64,000 nt of DNA, from positions 33,438,749-33,502,748 of the forward strand of contig OX463807.1 of the NCBI GenBank assembly GCA_949825045.1, read 5' to 3'. The first letter of the stretch is position 1; each line of letters opens with the position of its first letter. Positions 10,573 to 20,208 of this stretch are shown here, in pieces. The translations under genes and the position numbers were made by a program. This DNA comes from Argyresthia goedartella. Lineage: Eukaryota; Arthropoda; Insecta; Lepidoptera; Argyresthiidae. The notes under the pieces are model-generated. The model saw only the letters and a program-made list of their open reading frames with translations. It did not search any database and had not been told where the DNA came from.

Positions 10573-11690
10573 CTATTCGGAAGAGAGGAGATGCTGTTTC
10601 AATTTTTTCTTGAAAGTGACCAAGGATTTGCAATCCCTTATAGCGCAAGGACGTGCATTCCACAAACGTTTTGCCCTTAACCTAAACGAGTGCTCGTAAG
10701 CAACAGTGTTGTGCTGAGGAACTGACAAAAGTGACACCGTGTGAGATCTCCGAAGTCTATCCCCTGAGAAAAGATACTCAAAACGTTCACGAAGATATGC
10801 AGGGTAGCACAGATTTCTCAAAATATTGAAGAGGAAGGAGAGAATGTGCATATCACGACGAAGTCGGATCGGGAGCCAGCCTAATTCCCTACGATATTGG
10901 GACACGTGGTAGTACTTACGAAGTCCGAAAATAAACCGAATCCCGAGATTTTGGAGTCGCTCGAGTTTTTTCAGTAGATCTTCGTTCGCACTGGCCCAGC
11001 AAACATCGGCGTAGTCTATTAAAGGCAGAAGAAGGGTCTGAGCTAGCATGATTTTAGTCTGCCTAGGCAGGAAGAACTGCAAACGCCGAAGAGAATGAAA
11101 GGATGCAAAGACTCGTCTGCTGACCTCACAAACATGGGGCGACCAGGATAATAGATTGTCAAAAACATCGCCAAGATTTTTGGCTTTCTCGCTATACAAT
11201 GGTACCGTCAAATAGAACGGGATCAACGGACTTATTCTGCAAAAAATCAAGTAAGTGCCGTGTACCTAGTATCATCACCTGAGACTTGTCCGGGTTGACT
11301 AATAGCCCATACGAAAGAGACCATTTCCTGATGTTGTCGAGGTCAGCATTCAAAGCCTCAACAGTCGAAGTCAGATCACACAGGGGAAAATGCCGATAAA
11401 TTTGAAGGTCATCTGCATAAAAATGATACGAGGAAGACAATACATCCGAGATGGAATGGATGAAAACTGAGAAGAGAAGAGGGGAAAGGATGCCACCCTG
11501 CGGAACACCTGTAGAGAGCTTGCACCATTCTGTAGTGACCTCTTCAGACTTGATGCGCTGCTGGCGGTCTCTCAAGTAAGAGTCAAACCAGCGAGTCGAG
11601 TGTGAAGAGACGTTAAGCGATTTTAAGATTTCAACGAGTATATCGAAGTCGACGCAGTTGAAGGCGCTGGACCCAATTTCATAGACATAC
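10573..11690 (-). pseudogene. Jockey/CR1-type LINE, RT 3' half, frameshifted
   Basis: The frame ending at 11192 holds the RT core: a KAFD-like block altered to SSAFNCVDFDIL, then GVPQGGILSPLLF near 11480-11510, and the active-site YADD near 11410-11420. The frame ending at 10573 continues with the thumb (SEKAKNLGDVFDN near 11165) and a C-terminal domain ending KLKQHLLSSE. The two meet near 11200, at the sequence FDGTIV, by a one- or two-base shift. 5' truncation at about 11690 removes the endonuclease and the first RT blocks. It would have copied its own mRNA at a nicked target, but this copy cannot. Fairly young by its long frames. Confidence 0.85.
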
Positions 11691-11704
11691 CGCACCGAAC
11701 TCAC

Positions 11705-11980
11705 ACAATGGTCAAAAAACCATCACAGAAACGCTCATGAAATATCGTGGACTATATCAATCAAACTTAAATGCCAATGGAAGATTAAAACAACCCATAT
11801 TGTACCACAAAATAATATCTACCACTGGCATCATTCCTAAAAACCTCACATATATGATGAAACTGATAGATATCAGTGTAATCCTAGTACCAAACATGCA
11901 GAAAGCCGCTATACTAAGAACATGTAGGATCACAAAAAAATACTACAACCGGAGTAGGATCATACGTAGTATATAAAATT
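11705..11980 (+). pseudogene. R4/Dong-like LINE relic, part 2 (C-terminus)
   Basis: The plus frame from about 11737 reads a recognisable C-terminal block of the same LINE type as 7925-8830. It includes MKYRGLYQSNLNANGRL, then HKIISTTGIIPKNLTYM, then QKAAILRTCRITKKY. It ends in TAA near 11975. The matching strand and order suggest it is the continuation of part 1 across about 2.9 kb of later insertions, with some sequence also missing. Confidence 0.65.
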
Positions 11981-12409
11981 ATCTATACAATATCAAATAT
12001 GTTGGGCCCCATATAATATTATTTTATAATTTTGAGTTGATTTCATTTTGAAGTCGATTTTTTGTATATGTTTGATTTATTTAAAATTGCGAGCATGCCT
12101 GGGTAGTTAAAATAGAGGATAAAATAATAAGTTATTTTTTTTAGATAAAAGTAAATAAAAATCAACTTCAAAAGTACGTCGGAGGGTGCCACAAACCTAG
12201 GTTTTTCCCGCGACTTCGTCCGCCATTGTACATAACTAAAACGCATTTTTTAATTTTCGTCCACCATGACCATTCATGACACTTGCACAACGAACACTAG
12301 TTGTTTATACAACGAAGAAGTTTCTTGAGTGATGATGAAGGAGTTTCTTGAGTGTGGAAAAACTATGATGATAAATAGGTGCTTCTCATGCAGCAACACA
12401 CTGCTTCAT

Positions 12410-12960
12410 CACGACGGCAGCGGCGCCGCGCCGTGGTGAAGGAGCCAGGCCTGAGTCGTATAGTAGTTTACGTGACTGCTGCATAATGGAGGGCATTAAA
12501 ACTCGAGAGTGGGTTTATGAAACGAGCCGAAGGCGAGTTTCATAATAATATCACTCGAGAGTTTTAATGCCTAATTATGTACAGTTACATACACTATTTT
12601 ATCAACACACATATCATAAGCTCTCTTTGATGTGTTCAGGAACCGCATGTTTGACTGGCATTGTGGTTCTGCAATTATTTAGCTTGTTCTTTAGTACCAA
12701 CTTCACGCAGACGGGCGTCGGCGTTCGAAATTTGAATGTCAGTACCAACTTCACAGACAAACTATAGACGGCACGCGGGTGGGCGTCGGCGTTCGAAATT
12801 TGAATGTCATTATATGTAGAAAAACTACACATAATGACCATTATGTGGAGTTTTCCAGATACGAAACGAGTTTTTACCAAGTAGTTTAACATAATGCTGA
12901 TCGTAACGTGCAGTTTTTGAACGCAGTAAAGAGGGTTTATGATACGTGTGTAGATAAAAG
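12410..12960 (+). repeat. Hairpin-bearing interspersed repeat, copy 1
   Basis: This copy shares most of its length with 36872-37290, including GTACAGTTACATACACTA, AAGCTCTCTTTGATGT, GGCGTTCGAAATTTGAATGT and GCAGTAAAGAGGGTTTATGA. 12492-12571 forms a long fold-back: GGCATTAAAACTCGAGAG on the left, CTCGAGAGTTTTAATGCC on the right, and an inner TTATGAAAC/GTTTCATAA pair. It contains an internal duplication of the CGTCGGCGTTCGAAATTTG block (12716 and 12786). It adjoins the Helitron relic and may belong to it. No coding capacity. Confidence 0.7.
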
Positions 12961-13258
12961 TTATTTATGTTATTTAACAACAAAAAAAACAGGTAACGCA
13001 ACAATAAGTTTTGAAGCTCACATGGATCGAGATCGAGGGTTGTAAATATAAATTACCTAATTCAATATACTTCTATAGACTACATTACAAAGGCAGCGAC
13101 GCCGCGCTGTGGTGATGGGGACAGGCCCTGTCTTAAGGTTATTTATGGTTTTAAAAAATAAAACAGGTAAAATAACTAAAAAAATAGAGCTCATCGTGGT
13201 CGCACATTTTTATAATTATAAATTACGTAACTCAATATATCTTCTATAGACTACATCA
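12960..13258 (-). repeat. Duplicated Helitron 3'-end region
   Basis: The block ATAAATTAC...TCTATAGACTACAT occurs at about 13041-13092 and at 13208-13258; the second includes the end of the helicase frame. A GC-rich block (GCAGCG..GCCGCGC..TGGTGA) at about 13091-13130 also has a partner at 12416-12455. This suggests two Helitron 3' ends side by side or an internal duplication. I could not fix a CTRR terminus. Confidence 0.5.
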
Positions 13259-14334
13259 TAATATGATTTGTTATTTTCCGCTAATACGTGTAAGTTTCGC
13301 GCACTTGACACCCTCGAACATCCAACATAAAGTTGCCCATGAGAAAAGCATGGAATGCTCAAATGGATTCCTGCCACTTTCAGTGTTTGGCCCTGTGATT
13401 TATTAACTGTCATGGTGAATGACGCAACTTCAAAGGAAATTGCAGCCTCTTGAACTGAAATGCACCCCATTTCAGTTCAAGAGTTGCTTGGGATGATTGG
13501 AATTCGGGCCATCAGAACGCTCTCTCCCTTATCAGGTCCTGTAAGAATAGTGGCCTGAACGATGTTCCTTCCCAGCTCTGTGATACGTAGCCTGGTGCCA
13601 TTGCACCATCTCGGTGCATCAAGATCGCGCGCATCAACAGAACTGGGACGCCAACCTTTAACTCCAGTTTATGGGAAGGCACGCCTGTTAATTCCAAGCT
13701 GTTAATTAAATAGCAGTATCTATTGATGAGTCTGATTTCAATTCCGTGACTACCCTTTCCAATATTTTTTTGTTTAGTTATTGACGGACTCATTTTTGGG
13801 GAAATGCACTGCCCTCTCGCACAACAAATGTTTGATTATATTTGACTGTAAGTTTGGAAACACCTCTGAAATGGATGTAGTTTTCTGCACGCAACTTGCT
13901 TTGGTTTAAGGAAATGTACCTCAAACGCTTGCTTTCAATTATAACATACATGTCAACTAAGAACTTGTGCAGAAGTTGCTTGCAGCGCAGCAACAGATTA
14001 AAGTCATTGTTAAGCACCATAAGATGATAAGCATAGAAGTCCATGGAGAAAACTTTTTTGTGAGGTATCGGTTGTCTAGTCTGCGGATTCGTCTGTGGTA
14101 TCTCAAAATTATACCCTTCCTGGCCTTTCCAAAACAAAATGGGCTTTGTAGAGCATCGTAGAACCTATGCGTATCGGCAATGCGAGATAGCTGTCCATCG
14201 TGCGCGCGCAGCACAATGTCCCTGCCGGCGGTGGAATAGATAAAAAGTTCAAAATGGTTCAAGACTTTTGAAAATATGACTACAGATTCATGATTGGACT
14301 CCAACCGGATACTCAGATATCGATTTTGAAGCAA
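13216..14334 (-). pseudogene. Helitron Rep/helicase relic
   Basis: Four overlapping minus-strand frames read a broken Helitron protein. 14334-13957 and 14137-13790 hold the Helitron-like N-terminal domain: AHDGQLSRIADTHRFYDAL, then GYNFEIP, MDFYAYHLMVL, and SLNQSKLRAENYIHF, with a frame change near 14130. 13793-13512 jumps to the late helicase (HKLELKVGVPVLLMRAI). 13470-13216 holds the final Pif1-type block (TVNKSQGQTLKVAGI, SHGQLYVGCSRVSSA). The Rep nuclease HUH/YY region and most helicase motifs are deleted between 13790 and 13793. An intact protein would nick and unwind for rolling-circle transposition. This one is dead. Confidence 0.9.
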
Positions 14335-14606
14335 ATCAGACCAGTAACTAAAAATTTCAAAATGGTGGCAACTTTCTCAAAATCCAACTTCAGAATTATG
14401 GTTGGGCTCCAACCGGATCCTCAGATATCGATTTTTAAGCAACTCAGAACAGTTACTAAAAAGTGCAAAATGGCGGCGACATTTTCAAAATCTGACTTCA
14501 GAATCATGATTGGATCCCAACCGGATCCCCAAATATCGATTTTGAAGCAAATCGGACCAGTAACTAAAAAGTTCAAAATGGCGCCCATACACAACTTCAT
14601 CCCCCA
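14283..14606. repeat. Tandem array, three 108-bp units
   Basis: The anchor CCAACCGGAT starts at 14301, 14409 and 14517, a spacing of exactly 108 bases. Each unit also holds CAGATATCGAT-like and AAAATGGYGGC motifs. 108 is a multiple of three, so a plus-strand frame (14290-14658) stays open through all units with a 36-residue repeat. This open frame is probably a by-product of the repeat length. The array lies at the edge of the Helitron relic. Confidence 0.9.
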
Positions 14607-14659
14607 TTTCATTCCTTCGAGGATGGAATTTTCAAGATCGCTGAGACTTATTCATTAAT

Positions 14660-15060
14660 TTGAATCTTCAGTCTAAACACAAAATTTGAAGATCCGTTTC
14701 TACGGACTTTCGCACAAAAAATACCCCCTTTTTTACCCCCTTAGGGTTAGATTTTCCAAAAATCCTTCCTTAATCCTTTTCTTCATTATGAATGGAACGT
14801 CTATGCAAAATTTCAGCTTTATTGGTTCAAAGGTTTGGGCTGGGCGTAGATGAGTATCATAAACCGAGAAAACATTACCTTCCTTCTGGTGCTGTCGGAT
14901 AAAAAGTATTCCATATGTTAATCTAGCTCATAAACTATCTCTCTGCTAAATTTCATTCAAATCCGTTCAGCCGTTTTAGCGTGATTAAGGCACAAACACA
15001 CAAACATCCAAACATCTAAACATCCATACATCCTAACATCGCTTCTATTATCCCTTCGGT
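14660..15060 (+). repeat. Unclassified TE tail, 'ATTTCATTCAAATCCGTTCAG' type
   Basis: Contains AAATTTCAGCTTTATTGGT and AAATTTCATTCAAATCCGTT, followed by short near-repeats of AAACATCCAAACAT (15000-15040). I know such strings as frequent in lepidopteran non-autonomous elements, but cannot name the family. No coding frame. Confidence 0.45.
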
Positions 15061-15596
15061 GCCCAGGTCGTATCAATAAGCTAGACCACCATACTGCTAC
15101 TTACATGTAATAGTCCATATCTTTAAAACTACTGAATCGATTTTGATAAAATTTGTACTCTTTCCTGAGTTAGAGTAAATGTAAGCCAACCAAAAGAATA
15201 TTAAAAATTCGATCCATAAATAGTAGTAGAAACACGACGACAATAGTACATTACTGCAGAGACCAGTAAGTAAGCCATAGTACTAAATACGAGGCCAGGA
15301 TGGCACTCATTGTCGAGGCGTGTATAGTGCTTTTCTCAAAAATAAAACAATTTATGTTTATTGTCAATATTTTATTTTATTCGTCTTTTTCTTCTGTTAG
15401 TATCGAATTCCTAATTCCTAATTAATATCAAAATAGTAAAAAATAAAAATGAACTGAGTTTTGCCGGCATTTTACATCGTGCAATAAGTGAAATTCGGAC
15501 ACGTCAACCTCTATGGTACCTCCTTTTTATTAAAGGCCCTTAACTGCCAATAACCTCCTTAGTTTATCTTTGCAGAAAAAAAATAGTTCTATATTT

Positions 15597-15853
15597 AAAT
15601 AATAATAATATTAAAAATAATATTAATAATACATGGACACCACTTACATTGATCTAGCCCTAAACTAGGATTCCCTGTATCTTGGGTACTAGACAACGAT
15701 ACACACATGTACTTATATAGATAAATATTATACTTAGATATATAAACAACCATGACTAGGTTACAAACATCCGCTCTCATCAAACAAATATTTGCCCCCA
15801 CCGGGACTCGAACCCGGGACCCTTGGCTTCGTAGGCAGCGTCACTGCCGATAT
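15597..15853 (-). mobile_element. SINE family A, near full length
   Basis: Minus-strand copy with tRNA-like head (B-box complement GGGACTCGAACCC near 15800-15815), the body block with GATCTAGCCCTAAACTAGG, and a degenerate ATT tail at 15597-15630. Transcribed by RNA polymerase III in the family and moved by a LINE in trans. The first bases of the head (A-box side) are missing. Confidence 0.85.
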
Positions 15854-15854
15854 G

Positions 15855-16935
15855 TAATGGGATTTCATATTTACTTACTGGACACTTTTGCGTTTTCCTG
15901 GACACTTCTAAAAATTGTCCAGGATGAGTCACTTTCGGATACTATCTTCACAGAAGTTATGGGAACATTTCATACTATTTTTGAGAAAACATACAAAAAT
16001 TACCTTTAAATTTTTGTATACTTGTTTGGAAGTCCTAAATGAATAAAATGTCTGAATCTTTTGTGTTTACGCTAGTATTACTTATATACGTGTAGAATTA
16101 AGAAACTTTGATGAAAGGATGTATGTTATCAGTACAGAGAATAGATTTAATGATTGTCCATGCATATACTTATACTATTATATTAAACAAATATTAAACT
16201 GCACATCAAAAATACTGATTTGCACGGCAAATATCCCTTATAGCATATAAATAAAGTCCCGAATTTCAATCAATTTGAATGAATTGATTGTAATCGATAA
16301 CCGTGCAAAGCTATCAACCTTATGGCTTTGTTTATTGTAAATTTATGGGTGTTATAGCTGCCTTTGATTCTGTGGTACTAATAGGCTAAAATGTTAAAAC
16401 ACAATACCCTTGAAAGCAAAACCGACAATAGGTTTATTACTCAAAGCAATAGGTAAGTACAGTGTATTATGCATGCAGTACAGTGTATTATGCAAACAAA
16501 TGAGTTACCCAAACACCGAGTACAAACATTGTCTAAAATTGATATAAAAATAATACAGTCTCTGATTCACAAATATAAATCAAAATAACCGATCTTATCA
16601 AGACATCCCGGCTGAGGCAAAAACAACCAATATTATATTTACCATTCTTAACACAAAAACCAGAAATATGCCCAGTTTTGCTAGGTTCTACGATAGAACC
16701 ATTGTCGATAACAATAACCAATCCTTAGCCAGACTGATTATAGAGTAAATTACGTAAATTGTAATAAATTAGTTTATAATATTTTATAAATACATTATGT
16801 TATATTATCTGTTGCAGTAAGGAATAATTAATTTATTATTACTTCATGTTGAATTAAAAACCAAATGATTGATTATCACACCTATGCCTTTGACATTTCC
16901 TGTTCACATAGTAAGTACGCATACTCTCAAAGTCT
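15855..16935. other. AT-rich, no gene seen
   Basis: No frame with family motifs, no clear terminal repeats. A short direct repeat of ACAGTGTATTATGCA occurs near 16459-16494. Confidence 0.5.
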
Positions 16936-16936
16936 A

Positions 16937-17367
16937 CACAGTAATAAGGTCTATTTTAGGTTACTCATTTCGAAGACGGAGCATGAGTATAATTAATGAT
17001 TAAACGAACTTACCTGTACGTGAAGTTCTATCATAATTATACGAAGGCTCCGTCTGAAGAAATGAGTAACCACATCCCGCCCTTCCCGGCCCCAAGCTTC
17101 ATCGGAAATATCATAGCATAGAGAGGAGCTGAAGCCAAGCAGGGGCTAAGTGAAGACTCCAAACTAAATAACGAACGACGGGTGGAGGATCCGGAGGGAA
17201 AAGGAAAAAAAAATACTAATACCCTCAAATACAGTGTTGAGTGTGACAGCTGGATGCGCTACTACACAGTAATAAGGTCTATTTTAGGTTACTCATTTCT
17301 TCAGACGGAGCCTTCGTATAATTATGATAGAACTTCACGTACAGGTAAGTTCGTTTAATCATTAATT
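16937..17367. repeat. 81-bp perfect inverted repeat with 215-bp spacer
   Basis: 16991-17071 and 17287-17367 are perfect reverse complements over 81 bases. Both carry GGTTACTCATTTCTTCAGAC at the inner end and a splice-donor-like CAGGTAAGT. A shorter direct partner of the right arm precedes the left arm (16937-16995, with ACACAGTAATAAGG), and the same lead-in recurs at 17264-17300. The structure is thus direct plus inverted copies of one unit. No transposase frame lies inside; the spacer encodes nothing recognised. Confidence 0.9.
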
Positions 17368-17444
17368 ATAACGAATGATGGCGAGCTAAGAAATGAAACG
17401 GTGTTGGTAGTAGTTGGACATTTTGTATTTTGGACATAATTTCA

Positions 17445-17560
17445 TAATTTCTTTATTGCACACAAATAATTATATTGACAAGATATTCATTAAAATAGTT
17501 TACAAGGGCGATCTTATCTCTAACAAGAGATCTCTTCCAGCAAATCATGTCAGGATGAGA
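17445..17560 (-). repeat. LINE 3' tail copy
   Basis: Matches the 35020-35190 tail closely: TTTCTTTATTGCACACAAAT, then ATCTTATCTCTAACAAGAGA and CTTCCAG. On the minus strand it ends TGCAATAAAGAAAT. Only the tail is left, as expected for a 5'-truncated insertion. Confidence 0.75.
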
Positions 17561-17869
17561 TTGGTTAATCACAGAGCACGAGCACTGATTTGTCGTGCAA
17601 AGGGAGATTTCTAGAACAAAGTCACTTTACTTACATACCCACTATCTTATTTCTTTGATTTCGGGAACTACGAGTTTTCTGACAGCCCTGCTATAAAAGC
17701 AGCTTGCAAAATGGCTGTCGTTTAATTTGGACTATCAGCTATTACCAATATTATATTCTAAAACTATTAGTTAATTTGAAAATTTTCCATAAACCGAGGA
17801 CGCACTAAATAACATGTCACAGCGATATTGACGCCCATTTTTTTACGGCCTCTAGAGAGCAATTTGGAA

Positions 17870-18420
17870 GCTTTTTTAGCTATTAAGTGCCCTGGAAAAA
17901 GCCCTCCCCATGTTGCCACCACAATTCCCTATCTTGGGCTACGTCCGTCCACCCCGGCAGAAACTTATCGAAGTCGTCCCGCCATCTCCGCCTCGGCCTG
18001 CTCCTTCGCCGGCGTCCTTCTTGTGGCACCTAGCCATTGACGCTATTCGTCCATCTGTCTGGGTACATGCGACAGACATGGCTGGCCCAGTTCCATTTCA
18101 GCTAGAAGCTCTGAAAACCTACATCAGCAATGCCAGTCAAGAAGTGCAGCGTTGTCTCCCTGACATGATCCTTTCTTTGAACATAGCAAATCCTGCGCTC
18201 CATGGCTCGATGGCAAACCTTGAGTTTGGACTTTTGAAGTTCGGTCAGTGACCAATTCTGAGCAACTTAGGTTCGGATAAGCAGGATACACATATCGACG
18301 AGTTTGTTTTAATGTCATTCGAAGGTCATCATCAGATCGTTCATGGACCAGGCTTTGAGACTCTTCTCTCAATTGTCATATCTTGCCTGTTTTCGAAGGC
18401 CACCATCTTGGCCAAGTAGC
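17870..18420 (-). pseudogene. RTE-type LINE C-terminal relic
   Basis: Reading the minus strand across frames gives the C-terminal region of an RTE-like ORF. Blocks are FGKMVAFENRQDM-like near 18400, HRAMERRICYVQRKDHVRE near 18160-18215, LKWNWASHVCRM near 18065-18100, EGRRRRSRPRRRWRDDFDK near 17965-18025, and AQDRELWWQHGEGF near 17900-17940. Several stops and shifts break it. Only the region after the polymerase is left. Confidence 0.8.
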
Positions 18421-18424
18421 TACT

Positions 18425-19340
18425 CTTGTCGTCATAATATATTTCCTACCCATCTACCTCGAACCTACGTTTTTTCTATTGTCCATGACTTAGGTTTTTG
18501 ACCGATTCATCTTGAGTCAATACTCAATACTCCATTTACCTATTTATTGCATTCAATTCAGTTGAGGCTCGCTGTGCTGAGTTTTTGTAGCATTTGCTCA
18601 AGTTTGGGTGTCATTGGGGCAAATATGTAAAAATAAAGGTGTGATTTAGGCTGGCGAAGGCTTTAGAGTAGTCCACAAACCCTAGGCAAAGAGGTTTGTT
18701 GAACTCATGTTATTTTTAAATAATTTGATTGATGTATGAAGGTGGTTTGTTAAATCTGAATATAATTTTTCGTAAAAATGTGTATATTTATATTTATTAT
18801 TTTTCTCTACTCTTTGTTTCTGTCCTTTTCAATCTGTCAGTCTTGTGATCCAAGATTTTCCTTTAGAAAATAGTTCCTTCCATTCATTTCCTTGTTTCGC
18901 TGCGCGGTGTGAGGAGTTGCTATTGACTGCTTTCTTTACTAAAGCGGAGTTGAATATGTCATTTCTGATACAACATATAACCCTTCCCTTGCCACACGCC
19001 TCGCAACCGCATCTAGGGTCACTTGCCGCGGCGCAAATCGTGTGCACCACAGGTGGCGGGCCGCGCGCCCCGTGCTTGCTTCTATCCTCCAAGAGGCGTA
19101 AACTACTTATTTAATAGAAACAACCTATATATATTTAAAAACTGCATTAAAAATACTTTCTAATAATGTAACATAAGCTGGGTTTGTTCAAGCAGTCTAG
19201 GTGTGAGCAAAGAAACTATTCTGAAAATAGGGAATTTTTCTTCTCATTTTTGTCAAAAACTATTGAATTTTCAAAATTAAACACAGGAACAGCTTGAATT
19301 TTTGGTTTTATTTACAACATTATCTTATTTACACAGTTAC
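18425..19340. other. No gene recognised
   Basis: A GC-richer patch at 18840-19110 has long frames on both strands (89 codons plus, 87 minus). The minus frame has several cysteines and histidines but I recognise no family. The rest is AT-rich. Confidence 0.4.
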
Positions 19341-19343
19341 ATA

Positions 19344-19649
19344 TGTAAAATAAAACAGTTCCCGCTCAATAGTCACTTTATTTTGTTTCACCAATCACAC
19401 CGTAACACCTATAACACTTCACTATTAGAACTTGTTTATCCGAAGCACTTTACAACAGCAATGGCGCGCTCCGCTCGAGCGCCACCTTTTATATTTTCTA
19501 GGTTCGCGCGAAAACTGAGCGCCTCGTGCACCGGAAATACAGTTTTTACCAAATTTTAGACAATAATGGCAACATGAAATTGCTTAATTGTTATAAATAT
19601 TAATAAAGCTAAATAATACTAAAGTAATTGAATCTGTATAATGTTAACA
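19344..19649 (-). repeat. 3' LTR of Ty3/gypsy element
   Basis: 306 bp, TGTAAAATAAAAC...ATGTTAACA. It is 65 bp shorter than its partner because it has one copy of the block running from CAGTTCCCGCTC to the CACCGTAACAC motif, where the partner has two. Confidence 0.93.
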
Positions 19650-20208
19650 TTCATCCATCCTGACAATACGATTGCGTCCTCGCAATTTAATAATCAAAAT
19701 ACTTCTTACTTTGTGTAATAAATTGAAAATATTGACACAACATAAGAGAAAAAATATTTTTTTATTTTTTCATAATTATTAGCAATACAGATTATGATTA
19801 GTCAGAGCTTAACTATATACTAGACTTTATACCATGTTAATAATTACATTAGAAATCCTTAACAAAGGAAAAGTGCAGAAAGGAAAAAAATATTGGTACA
19901 GAACTCACTAGCTACCCTACTTGGGCTACCCTAGCTACAAAACATATGAAAAATCCTCGTTGTATTTATTATTATCATATTAGAGATCTTACCTAATAAA
20001 AAAAACTTTATAAATACTTATCACTGAAAACTTTAGTTACAATTGAATACCTCAAATTAACGCTTTGCAAATTTTCACACATGCTTACATTCACACCCAA
20101 CCACATGTAGCATACACAACGACGTTTATTCAACATCAGTATTATCATTAGACTGTGTAGTATCACTGTCATCTGGCGCTTGAAATGCTAACCATGGATA
20201 TATTTTAT

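Noticed and set aside
14290..14658. Gene of 122 codons over the 108-bp array
   Set aside because: The frame is explained by the unit length, and there is no recognised domain.
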